DNA from: Litsea cubeba
Lineage: Eukaryota; Streptophyta; Magnoliopsida; Laurales; Lauraceae
Direction: 5' to 3'
Length of the DNA: 64,000 nucleotides
NCBI GenBank assembly: GCA_012931725.1
Contig: CM022949.1
Span: forward strand, 53,676,760 to 53,740,759
A program made the translations under genes and the position numbers. The notes under the pieces were generated by a model. It was not told where the DNA came from, ran no database searches, and saw only the letters and a program-made list of their open reading frames with translations. This document shows positions 1-10,492 of this stretch, in pieces; the first letter of the stretch is position 1, and every line of letters starts with the position of its first letter.

Positions 1-2
1 GG

Positions 3-1910
3 CAAGCTCTAGCGGACTTCCTCGCAGAGCATCCATTGCCTAAAGATTCTCCACTCAGAGATGATCTCCCAGACGAACCAGTCTACAATGTGGAGACTTT
101 CTCACAAAGTGCCTCCTGGGATATGTACTTTGACGGTGCAACCAGGACAAATGAAAAAAGACAGCTGATCTCGGGAGTTGGCATCCTCTTTGTTAGCCCC
201 GACAAATACATGATTCCACACGCTTTCTCGCTACTGGAACCATGCACAAACAATGCAGCTGAATATCAAGCTCTGATCTTAGGATTAGAACTCGCCATCG
301 AATCCGGTATCACCATGCTGGAAGTCTTTGGAGACTCTCAACTGATCGTCAACCAGATGAATCAGAAATTTGAAGTCAGGAAGCCAGATTTGTTGCCCTA
401 CTACAACAAGGCACAATCACTTCTGCAAAAGTTTGACATCTGTCACATCACCCACATTCGTAGAGGTGAAAACATACGTGCAGATGCCCTAGCCGGACTT
501 GCCGCATCCATGGCAATCCAGGAAGGGGAAAACATGCAAATCACAGTGTGCGAAAGGAGAATCCTTCCTCCTCTTAACACACACCAAGCAGTTGCTGAAT
601 GCCACCAAGTGGTCGGAAGTCGGATTTCAATCCTTCAAACTTCAATCGGCGACTGGAGGGATCCGTTCATTGATTACATTATGTTCGGAATCCTACCTGA
701 AGATCCAAAAGAACGGGTAAGCATCCAAAGGCGAACCCCAAGCTTCCATTTGGATATTCCTTCAAAAATCCTTTACAGGAAATCCTTCAACGGAGTACTT
801 CTACGCTGCTTGTCACAACAAGAGGCTGAAGAAACACTCAAAGAAGTTCATGCTGGTCTTTGTGGAGCTCATCAGGCTGGACCTAAGCTCTATGATCAGA
901 TAAAAAGGTTAGGATATTACTGGCCTACCATGGTAGCTGACGCAATGCAATTTGCTAAGCGCTGCCAACAATGCCAAGTTCATGGAGATTACATTCACAT
1001 GCCTCCAGAATGGCTGCATCCTACAGCGATCTCATGGCCTTTCGAAGCCTGGGGTATGGACATCATAGGTCCTATTTCTCCCCCTTCAAGCAAAGGTCAT
1101 CGCTTCATCTTCGCCGCTACGGATTATTTCTCCAAGTGGTCAGAAGCATTTGCGTTTAACAAAATGAAGACCTCATCAGTCCTTCAGTTCCTACGCACCA
1201 ACATCATTTGTCGTTTCGGCATACCCAAAAGATTCGTCCATGATAACGGACCACAGTTCCGGGATCATCGATTCTACAGGTTCTACGACAAATACAAAAT
1301 CCAAAGCTGTCCTTCGACTCCATACAATCCGGCAGCAAACGGGTTAGCAGAAGCCTTCAACAAGACACTCTGCAAAATCCTCAAAAAAATGGTCTCTAGT
1401 CACAAAAGAGACTGGAGCGACAAAATGTCTGAAGCTTTGTGGGCCTATCGAACCACCGTTTGAGGACTAACCCATAGCACACCATTCTCCTTGGTCTATG
1501 GATGCGAAGCTGTCGTGCCCTTGGAAGTGCAAATTCCTTCCTTAAGGGTATCCTTGCAAAATGACATGACTCAAGAAAGCAATGTCAAATTGCGACTCCA
1601 TGAGCTGGACAGTCTCGATGAGAAACGGCTCAAAGCTCAACAAAGCATTGAACTTTACCAAGCACGTATGGCAGGATCTTTCGATAAAAAGGTCAGGCAA
1701 CGCGCCTACAAAAAGAGTGACTTGGTTCTTGCGGTAAAAAGACCAATGGTCTTCGCTCACAAGTCTAAAGGCAAATTTGAGCCAAAATGGGAGGGACCCT
1801 ACGTCATCGACAAGGTTTTCTCTAATGGTGCATACGCACTCCTAAACATGGAAGGTGACAGATGTATGCTGCCTATCAACGGCAAGTTCTTAAAGCGGTA
1901 CTACCCTTGA
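3..1910 (+). pseudogene. pol: Pol 3' end of element A: RNase H tail, archaeal-type RNase H, integrase (one in-frame stop)
   Basis: The frame is open from base 3, beginning with the typical RNase H tail QALADFLAEHPL. About residues 35-170 form the second RNase H (YFDGA..., NNAAEYQALI, FGDSQLIVNQ, then ADALAGLA). Next come an H2C2 zinc finger (HAGLCGAHQAG, then CQQCQVHG) and the integrase core with its catalytic acidic residues in GMDIIGPI, VHDNGPQF and the downstream AEAFNKT. A TGA at 1461-1463 interrupts the frame inside integrase; the same frame resumes at once (THSTPFSLVYGCEAVVPLE) and runs to the end with a C-terminal domain closing in KFLKRYYP. The TGA fits a single CGA-to-TGA change. The protein would cut the RNA template and insert cDNA into the genome. 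Otherwise the frame is well preserved, so the copy is not very old. Confidence 0.9.
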
Positions 1911-2270
1911 AGACTTACCCAACTGGGTAAGAGCAATGCCTGCACGGCCAAAGCCGGTTTCCAGGTACACGCTCGCTAAACCCACCCTTTTTTTTAGAAT
2001 TTTCATATCAAATGTTGAAATTTCTAGAAATCTAAAACAATGCTTACTTTCATCGTTTCATTGTTCAAAAAAAAAATATATCCAAGTTTAGGAACCTTTC
2101 CCTAACTTGACCAAAATTTTCAACCTTTGAACCCAAAATTCATGGTTTGAAACAAAATCCGGATTCAGGGATTTCCACCCTAGTCCACCCTGCCTTTTAC
2201 CGCCAAAATGGTTTTAGGTCAAAATTTATGACCTTCGTGTCTTTAAAAAAAAATGGTTTTTCAAAAAACC
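1911..2270. other. A/T-rich non-coding stretch after pol of element A
   Basis: No gene is seen. The stretch contains several homopolymer runs (T8, A9) and phrases such as CCTAACTTGACC. It links the pol stop to the hairpin-repeat array. Confidence 0.6.
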
Positions 2271-2613
2271 GCGAGGAAGCGACGCTTAGTCAATGCTCGC
2301 ACAAATCGGAAGCAAGCGAACCACGTTCGACACTTCCAAAATCGCAGGGAAGCGACATTTCGTCGGTACTTGCAAAATCCAAAATTCGAGAAAACCACAA
2401 ATTTCAAAAATCGTGGGGAAACGACATCAAGTCAGTACCCGCAAAACCAAAATTTTTGAAAAGCAAGGATGCGACATCCCATCGATACTTGCACCCAAAT
2501 CCGCGAGGATGCGACATTCCATCGATACTCGCAACCGAATGAGCAAGGATGCGACATTCCATCGATACTTGCAAGAACATTCAGCAGGGAGGCGACTTTT
2601 AGTCGATACTTGC
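2271..2613 (+). repeat. Array of eight 30-nt hairpin repeats with covarying stems
   Basis: Eight units, each exactly 30 nt, start at 2271, 2308, 2344, 2413, 2463, 2503, 2543 and 2584, with spacers of 6 to 39 nt. Each unit has a 5-bp outer stem formed by its first and last five bases: GCGAG/CTCGC (units 1, 6), GGAAG/CTTCC (2), GCAGG/CTTGC with one G-T wobble (3, 8), GTGGG/CCCGC with one wobble (4), GCAAG/CTTGC (5, 7). Most also have an inner stem around positions 10-14 and 18-22: CGAC/GTCG, CGAAC/GTTCG (unit 2), CGACT/AGTCG (unit 8), CGA/TCG (5-7). The centre of the unit is GCGACATTCCATCGATA. The array lies between pol and the antisense gene, so it would be in the element's sense RNA and possibly in the 3' UTR of the antisense transcript. 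Confidence 0.8.
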
Positions 2614-2629
2614 TTTTTTTGAAAACCAA

Positions 2630-2930
2630 ACCGGCTATAAATGCCATCAAAACAGGCTATAAATGCCACAAACCGGCTATCAATGCCACAAACAAAAAAA
2701 AAAACTTGGATTTCAAAAAAAAAACGGCTATTAATGCCACCAAAACAAAACAGGCTATCAATGCCACCAAAAATCGGCTATAGATGCCAACAAAACAAAC
2801 CGGCTATCAATGCCACCAAAACTGGCTATAGATGCCACAAAAAAAACTCGGCTATCAATGCCACAAGAAAAGCTGGCTCTCATGCCAAAATTGGCTTCCA
2901 TGCCACGAACAAAAACCTGGCTTTCATGCC
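2630..2930 (+). repeat. CGGCTATAAATGCCA minisatellite in the 3' region of A
   Basis: About a dozen degenerate copies of a GGCTATAAATGCCA-like motif are separated by short A/C-rich spacers. The middle varies (TATAAA, TATCAA, TATAGA, TATTAA, then CTCTC or CTTTC types toward the right) while the flanking GGC and GCC stay fixed. The same motif recurs inside the LTR of A at 10855-10940 and in the inverted solo LTR near 54775-54850. Hypervariable tandem repeats downstream of pol are known for Tat/Ogre elements. Confidence 0.85.
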
Positions 2931-3017
2931 AAAACAATCACTTGACAAAAGATTTTCACAAAATGACAACCTTTTGATCAAATCCCATTTAGCAATTACT
3001 TTCAAGTGAGCGTTGGG

Positions 3018-3150
3018 ATAACAAAAAAAAAAGAGTACCAAAAAATACATGTGGTACCAAAAAAAAAAAAAAGAAAAGTGCTCACAAGCACTACAAAAAA
3101 AAAAAGTACCAAAAAAAATACAAGTGGTACCAAAAAAAAAAGAAAGAATG
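3018..3150. repeat. A-rich tandem block with GGTACCAAAA motif
   Basis: The phrase AGTACCAAAAAATACA followed by GTGGTACC and a poly-A run occurs twice, separated by a short CTCACAAGCACTAC segment. It looks like a local duplication next to the 3' end of the antisense gene. The lysine-rich open frames across it are by-products of poly-A and are not credible genes. Confidence 0.6.
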
Positions 3151-3349
3151 ATGGTTTCTGTATACAGGAGCTCAATCAAAAATGGTCTCCAGCCAAGAGT
3201 TCAGCTCCTTAAGCAAGCTTTTGGCTTCATCCGTCAAGGATTCCAAGGCACGCTTCTTCAAGAACCTGCCATGAGATGGTGGGGTGGGCTGTAACCCTTC
3301 TTCTGCACTGGGAAGCTTCCCTCGAGCGGTTTTCCATTGTTTGTCCTCA

Positions 3350-6300
3350 TCAGACTTCCTTTTGAGAACTCGATTGGGCATCCGCAACTCGATGAATCAG
3401 AGCAGTCTCCCTTTCACGAGCCTCTGTTATTTCAGTCCACTTGGCAGCGACTTGTGCCTGCAGATGCTCAAGACGTTTCCTGGCCTCATCGACCTCCCTA
3501 TCAAGGATGTTAAGGTCATGTGTCAGCCTAATGATGGTTATCTCTTCTAAGTTCCTCTCTCGGACTGCCTGCTTCTTGCTTTCTGTAGCCTCATCCAGGT
3601 CAGATTGAGCCTTATCCGCAGGGTCCAAGAACATCTCCTTGAAGAACTGATCGTCAGGAAAACCCATGGTCTCAAACCACTTGTCACCCAGCTCAATGAT
3701 CCTATTAACGATCGCCCTGGCATATGTGACATCCAGACCAGCTTCTTCAGCATCACCGAGAATCTCACGCACATGCTGGATCATGCTAAATCCGGCTTCC
3801 AAGTGCCCAGAAAAGAGAGTCTCAATCCAAGAGCTCAGAACTCGCACCACCACCTTCTTCGCAAAAAGAAGAGATGGCCCAGCTGAAGATTCGCCCAACT
3901 CCGTTGGTCGGCTGCTCATGTCATCATCTGTTGAAAGAGTAACAAAAGAACTCTTTCTAGTTGAAGCTGCTCCTGCTCGGGAAGGAATCTCAGCGCGAGG
4001 AATCTCCTCAACATTGTCAGAACTGGTCCCAGGAGTCTCTACCTCTGGATTAACCTCTGGCATCCCTTGCTCTGGAAGCGACGGACCCTCCTCTGTCACT
4101 TCAAAACCTGCCAAAAGAAACACAAAAAGGTATGAATATAATCCTGTTTGAAAATCATTATCAGGGTTATAACTACAAAATACCTTCTTCGACGACTGGC
4201 GGAACACTTCTTCCTCCATGAACTCATCGGAAGCATCATCAACATTTGCGTCCATCGATGGTTCAAAGTCATCAGAACCCTGTGGCAAGTCAGCTGAAAA
4301 AAAAAATATGTGTTAGCAAACCAAGTCACAAACTCAAAAAAAGAGCAAAAGAAGTCGTACCAATTGGAGATTCTAGATTTAATCCAGAGTCCCTCGGTTC
4401 TTCTTCAGGTGCCTCAACAGGATCCATCACCACCTCATCGGTTGAGACCTCAGGCATCACCAAGTCTTCCTCTGCTAAAAAAAAAAAGAAGAAAAGCAGA
4501 AAACGAGAAGCAAATCAGAACATGAAAAAAAAATCCCATTAAAAGAAATGGAAAGAGAAAAAGGAAGAATTATACCTTCACCGACGGTCTCTTCTTCTCG
4601 ACTTCTCTTCTCTGGAGGCTCGTCAGCATCCACTGGCACATCCTCATCGATAGTAAGAGGAACTTCCAAGTCAGGAGAGTCCTCATGCTGCCCCTTGCTA
4701 TGATGATGACTCCTCCCCCTCTTAGCCCGGCGGGCTCGCTTCTTAGAGGAACCTGCCCCACTGTCAGAGTCAGGTTTCCCACTTGACTCCTCACTGGATG
4801 GTCTACTCTTGCCAGTAGACTCCACGGAAGCTTGCCTCTGTGCCGCTTGCATCCAAGCGCCAAGTTTGGCTTCCTCCTGTTCTAGCTGCTCCAAAGCCTC
4901 ATCAGGTATTTCTCGAACAGCTTCAGAACCAATGACGCCCTGGTCACCGAGAAATCCTATCTTGTGCTTCTCTCCAGAAAGGAAGGCCCAAACTTCCTCT
5001 CGCCGGATGCCATCCGACTTTCCAAGGCCCTTTCCAGATGCGAGCTTCACATCAAGCTCCTTCTTGGAAAGCCCCCGATATGCCGAAAAGCTCTCTGCGA
5101 ACCACTTCGCAAAGCCGGCAGTCCGGGAAGTCAGCAACACAGGATAAGAAATCATGGCTGTAGTGTCTTCAGCACTATAGAAAGCCCATGCATTTCTCCC
5201 GTCCTGTAAGCCTCCAAAGCGCTTCACCATGCTTGAAGGCGCTCCAACAACGCCTTGAGAAAACCCAGCTGCAAAGCAAAGCGAGAGGGTACATACGGCT
5301 GGATGTCGACGAAAAGATGTCTGCGGTACACCATTGTGCCGACACGTATGCTGAAAAGCCACTCTCTCTCTGCATTTGTCAAGGAATAATGCCTTCCCGA
5401 CCCCGCCCTGGTAGAGTCTCGGGAGGCACCAAAATCAAAAGCCTTCTTCCGCAACTCCGGAGAAAGCTTCACTGAAGATTGCCCCATCTCGACGTCCCTG
5501 AACCGTCGGATCCTCATGCGGGCAAACAAAAGTGATTCGGACACGGCTTTGCCCTTAGCCAGTCGAATCATCAGAGGATCATCATCCTGTGCAGCACCCA
5601 GCCGATGAAGCCAGGACAGTGGTATACATACCACGAATAAAAAATATGGGCTGAAAATACCCTATTCATGGGAAGCCCAAGCCGAACCAAAAAAGCAGCA
5701 GCCTGCAGTTCGGTACACAAGTAGGAGTAAAGAGCTGGCACCAAAGCAAGCTGCTCTCCAAACGCCATCTGACAAGCCGGAAAAATACAATGCGGCCTGA
5801 TGTGCGTTCCATCTCCTCCAGCAAAAACAGCCTCACCAAGCCAATAAGTGAGGTAAACAGCGAGATCTCTCCACAGTGCAATGTCAGGACATATGGCGTT
5901 TGTACTTGCACAGAAATCTCTCAACTCTTCTTGCATGGCCAAGATCTTCTTTGAACTTGGATCCTGAGCTCCGGCTTCCTGGGTCACGCTATCAGAAGAC
6001 TCCCTGCTATCAAAAAAGTTGGGGAATGAAGAGCTAAAACTCTTCCAACTGCTGGATCTAACTTTCAAACCCTCCTTCTCCTTCAAAAAATCATAGAAGG
6101 CGACGAGCTGAAAGTATAGAAGCCTGAACTCCTCAGACTGCCCCTCGAGGACGCTGTCAATCGGCATAAACTCCTCATAGAGTTTGCTGAGGATGGGCAA
6201 TCCAGTAATGGCGCTCAGCTCCTTCAAAGAAAAACCAATCTCACCATTCGTCACAACGAAGGTATTGGTTTGTGGGAGGAATGACTCCAGCATAGCCATG

Positions 6301-7441
6301 AAGGCCTCGTCGGAAAAGATCACGGTCTCCCTAAAGACGCGGACCGCATCAAAAATCCCGGTTTCCTTCAAAACGGCGCCACCAATAAGCAGGACGCGAT
6401 CAGTCCACGACTTCCACTCGGAGTCGGCATTGAAACGGCCTCGAAGTCGAAAAGGCTTGATCCAATTGCTGTCGTCACCACTGAAAATACCAAGGCCCAC
6501 CGGTCTCAAATCAACCGACGGATAATCAGAGCCCTGGTAGCCGTTGGATGGCATCAACAGGTTCATGTCAACAGGCGACCTCTCCGTATATCCAGGAGAA
6601 CCTCCAACAAAAACCCCGGTCTTGATTACATTTGTCCTTCTCACCCAACTTGGAGGATCTTCCCTCTTAGGGCACGTGGGGGCAAGGCTCAGAATCGAGA
6701 CGGTGCGATCAAACGTCGACCGGGTAGCAACAGTCTTCTTCTCACCATCTGCTGTGAAAGAAAACTGAAAACATCTCCTCTGGTATGTCATGTCATCAGG
6801 GAATGCATCACCAAAGAAGAAGGTAGGCTTGGGCAAAATGCTCTGATCTTCCATCACCCATGGACGACTGCTTACCATGATCTTATAGAATTCCTCTCCC
6901 TTGAGAGCGATCAGTCGCTGCCTCATCTCATCTCTGTTGAGGGAGTCGCACTCTTCCAGATTTCTCTCAACATACTGGACCTTCTCAAAAGCCTGCTGAA
7001 CAGCCGGATTAGAAGATCTAGAAGATCGACGAGGTACGCTTGTAGCAGGCTCTTTACCCTTGTTCGCTCTGGAGGAACCACCTGGAAAGGATGGAAAAGA
7101 AAAAGATCAAACATCAAAATGACAGAATCTCGCTAAAAAAAAAAATCTGGCGAAATTTTGACATGATGATAGGGCAATTCCGAAGAAAAGGAACTATCCC
7201 GAAAGAAATAGAAAGCTTGAAGATGGGCTCAACATCGATGCGAGCTCCGAAACTCCAAACTTTCGAAATAAAAAGAAAAAAGAGGGAAAACACGTGAAAG
7301 AAAACACGTGTGAAAAAAAAAAGAGGGAAAACACGTGAAAGAAAAAAAAAGAAAAGAAAAAGAAACAAAAAAAAAGAAAGAACTTTATTTTTCCTACAAT
7401 GGAGTTTTCTTGAAAAAAAAGGAGAACTTACTTGAAGCCAT
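3350..7441 (-). pseudogene. Antisense, multi-exon plant mobile domain (PMD, aminotransferase-like) gene carried by element A
   Basis: Read on the minus strand. The start ATG is at 7441; a tiny first exon (to 7432) meets a GTAAG donor and joins at 7081 after CCTTTCCAG to exon 2 (7081-4576). Exon 2 holds the PMD-like domain: GEIGFSLKELSAITGLP preceded by FLPQTNTF, the family's usual pattern. Further exons are 4471-4361, 4293-4184 and 4107-3350, all with GT...AG borders. The C-terminal half has an acidic/basic low-complexity part (RRAKRGRSHHHSKG), a helical region and a coiled coil, and ends at a stop near 3350. One-base frame breaks lie near 5590 and 5255, and the 4184/4107 junction is out of phase by one, so this copy is probably dead. 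PMD proteins are widespread in plants, partly as transposon cargo; their biochemical role is not settled. Antisense PMD frames in Tat elements are known; the exon structure here is my inference. Confidence 0.75.
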
Positions 7442-7560
7442 TGATGGAGAAGAAGAAGAAAAGTCTTGAAGATCTTGAAGAAGAAGAACTCTTGGTCTTG
7501 AAGCCCTCTTGAGATTATTGCAAAAGAAAGTAATAAGAGCAAGAGATCCAACCTTCTCCT

Positions 7561-7571
7561 TGCTTTTATAG
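7561..7571 (-). promoter_or_regulatory. TATA box of the antisense PMD gene
   Basis: The minus strand reads CTATAAAAGCA here, 120 bases upstream of the ATG at 7441. This fits a start site near 7535 and a 5' leader of about 90-100 nt rich in CTT/CAAGA. The antisense gene of element B has the near-identical CTATAAAAGC at 29409. Confidence 0.65.
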
Positions 7572-7634
7572 AGGAGAGCAAACCAAAGAAGGAAAGAAGA
7601 AAGAGGTAAGTGTTACTAATTAGTAACCTTACCA

Positions 7635-7850
7635 AAAGAAAGAGATTAGAAAGATTCTTTCCCAAAAGAAAGATATCTTGAAGGATTTTCTCCCAAAAAG
7701 AAATCGATGACGGATTCTTTCCCAAAAGAAAGATATCTTGAGATATCCTATCCCAAAATAAAGGGATCATGAGAGATTCTCTCCAAGTAAAGATATTCTT
7801 AGATATTCTCTATCCAAATGAGATATTTTTGGATATTCTTTACAAAAATG
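7635..7850. repeat. Diverged ~40-bp tandem repeats upstream of the antisense promoter
   Basis: Several copies of a unit built around GATTCTTTCCCAAAAGAAAG then ATATCTTGA occur, each containing a short TTCTTT...AAAGAA inverted repeat. They lie directly upstream (minus-strand sense) of the TATA box at 7561-7571, so they could be promoter-proximal elements. That role is inference. Confidence 0.55.
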
Positions 7851-8146
7851 ACACCATATGAGATCTAAGCCATTTCAAAAGCTTAAGGTCCCATGGGTTA
7901 GCCCATATGAGCCAGGTTTGACCACCTAGGCACACAAAAAAAAAAATATTTTGGGCTTTTAGTCAAAGAGAAATCCCTCTTACCAAGAGCATACAAAAAT
8001 GGTTCCATGCCTCTTTTGAGTTGATTGGACCATACAAAGAAAATTCCAAGCCCCATGAGCTTCCAAAAATCAAACCATCCAGCCTCATCTACCAAATTGA
8101 GCCAAAATCTTGAAATTGACATTCCACAAAAATCAAACCAAATCCT
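7851..8146. other. Non-coding 3' region of element A
   Basis: No gene and no clear repeat is seen. The stretch joins the promoter repeats of the antisense gene to the second hairpin array. Confidence 0.5.
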
Positions 8147-8362
8147 GGTCCCCTAACTTGCCACATACAGCCTGTTAGGTCACAAGACCAAAACCAAAAA
8201 CCAAAACCTGATCTCCTAACTTGCCACATACAGCCTGTTAGGTCACAAGATCAAAACCAAAATTGATCCCCCAACATTCCACATACAGCTTGTTGGGTCA
8301 CACGATCAAAACCAAACCCGACCCCCTAACCTGCCACATACAGCCGGTTAGGTCACAAGGTC
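8147..8362 (+). repeat. Array of four 43-nt hairpin repeats with covarying stems, upstream of the polypurine tract
   Basis: Units lie at 8147-8189, 8210-8252, 8265-8307 and 8320-8362. Each is exactly 43 nt. Outer arms are GGTC/GACC, GATC/GATC, GATC/GATC and GACC/GGTC in order. Inner arms are CCTAAC/GTTAGG (1, 2), CCCAACA/TGTTGGG (3) and CCTAACC/GGTTAGG (4). The 7th inner pair is T-T, T-T, A-T, C-G. The loop keeps CCACATACAGC and the 3' bulge keeps TCACA. The stems are conserved by pairing while the loop is conserved by sequence. The array ends 220 bases before the polypurine tract. Confidence 0.85.
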
Positions 8363-8581
8363 AAAACCCAAATCCACATCCCTGATGTCATCTTCAAAAC
8401 TTTGCCTCGAGATGGTACGTGATCCCTTTCACTACCATAAAATTCCCCTGGAAGCTCAAAAGGCTACAAATACCAAAAAGAAAGACTGCTCAAAGACTCT
8501 TGGTCAAGTCACAGGCTCTCCTTCGAAAATCTCTTCGAGGCACATCGACTACAAAAGTTAAGCAACTCGTTGCTGTACCTC

Positions 8582-8592
8582 GAGGGGGCATT
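8582..8592 (+). promoter_or_regulatory. Polypurine tract of element A
   Basis: GAGGGGGCATT stands directly before the LTR start TGTTGACA. A G-rich tract in this place primes plus-strand DNA synthesis in LTR retrotransposons. It confirms that the following LTR is the 3' one. Confidence 0.75.
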
Positions 8593-8799
8593 TGTTGACA
8601 CCAAAAATGTCACTTTGCCTCTTCAAGATCCAAAGAGCTACATGAAGTCGCAACCTGCCATAAATAGGCAATGCTGCTTCCAAAAATCAAATCTTGTCAT
8701 AATCAAACAAAAACTACAAGATTCTTCCAGACAGCCAAAAGACGAGTACACAAGAAGTTTCGGGCCATTTCAAAATCATTTGGCCTAACTTCGCTTCTC

Positions 8800-9400
8800 C
8801 GACAGCTAAAAAGGAGTTCTCGGCGGCAAAAGCATTGGAGACACCTAATCTTCGATCAGGACCGATGGATAGTCTCAAAATACTTCCAAAAGGCTCCACG
8901 TCAAGTTCCGAGTCAAACCGACAACGTTTGACCCTACATCAACCCTCGAACAGCTAAATCAAGCCTCTCGGCGGCGAGAACCACCGAGGCCATTACTCAT
9001 CAGATAGAGCACATGGACGGCTTCAAAATTCTTATAAAGGGCTACACGTCAAATTTCAGGTCATTTCCACAACATTTGACCTTAGTTTGACGCTCGGAAG
9101 CCAAATCATGCCTCTCGGCGGCAAAGCTCTCCGGGACCATGGTTTCCAAGACAGAGCCTATGGATCATCTTAAAATGACTCCAATAGGTTCCCTGTCAAA
9201 TTTCAAGTCAGTCGGACATCGGTTGACCGCACATCAAACCGCGACATCTTCATCGCGACAAAAAGCAAGTCTACTGGTGATAGGACCCCAAACGGCTTCA
9301 AAACTCAAACAAAAGCCTATGGTTGGTCTTATTTATTGCTCAGGAGACTTCACACCAAATTTCAGGTCATTCCGACATCGTTTGACCCAGTTTCAGCTTC
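8800..9400 (+). repeat. About four diverged ~150-bp tandem units in U3 of the A LTR
   Basis: Each unit carries CTCTCGGCGGC, then GCCTATGGAT- or GGACGGCTTC-like text, then GTCAAATTTCAGGTCA-like text and finally CGTTTGACC. The copies differ at many positions, so the amplification is old. The inverted LTR at 54496-57002 has the same units. Confidence 0.6.
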
Positions 9401-9600
9401 TGACGGAAAATCGGCAGCTCTGCGCGACAAAGTCTTCGGCTTTCTCAGGAAATTGGAAACTTTGCAAAATAAAATGCAAGGATTATCATCAGGTTTCCTA
9501 CAAATAAATTAGGCCAATAAATGGTCAGAATGTCAAGGAAAAGTACAGGAGAAAAAAGAATCGAAAAACAGCAAAAAAGGACACAAAACGGGACACAAAA

Positions 9601-9662
9601 GGGGGAAAACCCCCTCAGGGTCGCAGACCCTCTGCGACCCTGGGCCAGGGTCGCCGGCGACC
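9601..9662. other. Cluster of three adjacent perfect hairpins in U3
   Basis: GGGGG-AAAA-CCCCC lies at 9601-9614. CAGGGTCGCAGA and TCTGCGACCCTG (12-bp arms, loop CCC) lie at 9616-9642. GGTCGCCGGCGACC, a 14-bp perfect palindrome, lies at 9649-9662. The block is far more GC-rich than its surroundings. The corresponding part of the solo LTR (about 55920-55990) has lost most of the symmetry. Confidence 0.75.
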
Positions 9663-10340
9663 TTGGAACCCGGGGTCGCCGGGAAGGCCCCGGAAACCCC
9701 GGTTTTCGCCATTTTTTCGCGATTCGAAGAGCCCAGCCTCTGGTACTTTCCAAAATTCATGCTTTTGAGACACCAAGTCCTCTGACATCCGTCCAAAACA
9801 CGGGTCAATCATCAAGAGTATCGAAAACAATATTGATCGCCACCCGGTCAACCAAAAAAAGTGTGCTTTCTACCCGACCGATCGAGAAATCGACAGGACA
9901 GATGGCACCGACCCGCTGTTGGCAACAAACACCTGAAATTACATGGTCATCTGATGTCGATCTACATGAAGATCCATCGATGATCATCGACAGAAGAATC
10001 CCAAAAGACGTGGCACGGCCCGCGACTCTTCAGCTGCTCGGCGACCACTTAATGCGATTAATTGACTAACTTTATTACAGTCATTAATCCATTTCTTTGG
10101 ACGGCCCAATCAGAAGCAAGCATTCGGGAGTTACAAGTCAAGAGATTCATGGCATTTAACCCATGAAACTCCTCCCATCATGGCGATTAAAGGCGATTAA
10201 ATGCCCTCAATCTCCTCCGGCCAATCAGAAGCCAAGAAAAAGGAGTTACAAAATAAACAATTAAATTTTGTAACTCCTCCCATTATGCAGCTTTATGACA
10301 ATCAAGGCTCATAAACCCTCCTAAATGGCTACCTAAAAGC

Positions 10341-10350
10341 CTATAAATAG
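10341..10350 (+). promoter_or_regulatory. TATA box of the A LTR
   Basis: CTATAAATAG, followed about 30 bases later by an A-rich stretch with CAGGACATCAG, fits an RNA polymerase II start near 10375. The homologous segment is missing from the solo LTR at 54496-57002. Confidence 0.65.
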
Positions 10351-10492
10351 GAGAGCTCTCCAAGAAGAACAGGACATCAGAAAAAAGCACAAACACACAG
10401 ACAGACAGAAGCACAGAAATCCAGAGAAAGGAAAAAGAGAGAAAACTCTGCGGAAGTTCTACACCGGCCACCGCAACAAGGTGACAAAAGTC

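Noticed and set aside
1491..1910. Separate small gene starting at 1491
   Set aside because: It is in the same frame as the upstream pol and continues integrase after the single TGA at 1461.
2271..2613. Regularly sized 30-nt repeats separated by spacers, superficially like a CRISPR array
   Set aside because: Plant retrotransposon context, spacers of 6-39 nt, units that differ from each other and no cas genes. They are hairpin repeats.
3006..3294. Lys-rich small proteins
   Set aside because: Products of poly-A tracts.
9521..10069. 182-codon frame in the A LTR
   Set aside because: Lies across the U3 hairpins, is not kept in the solo LTR and matches no family.
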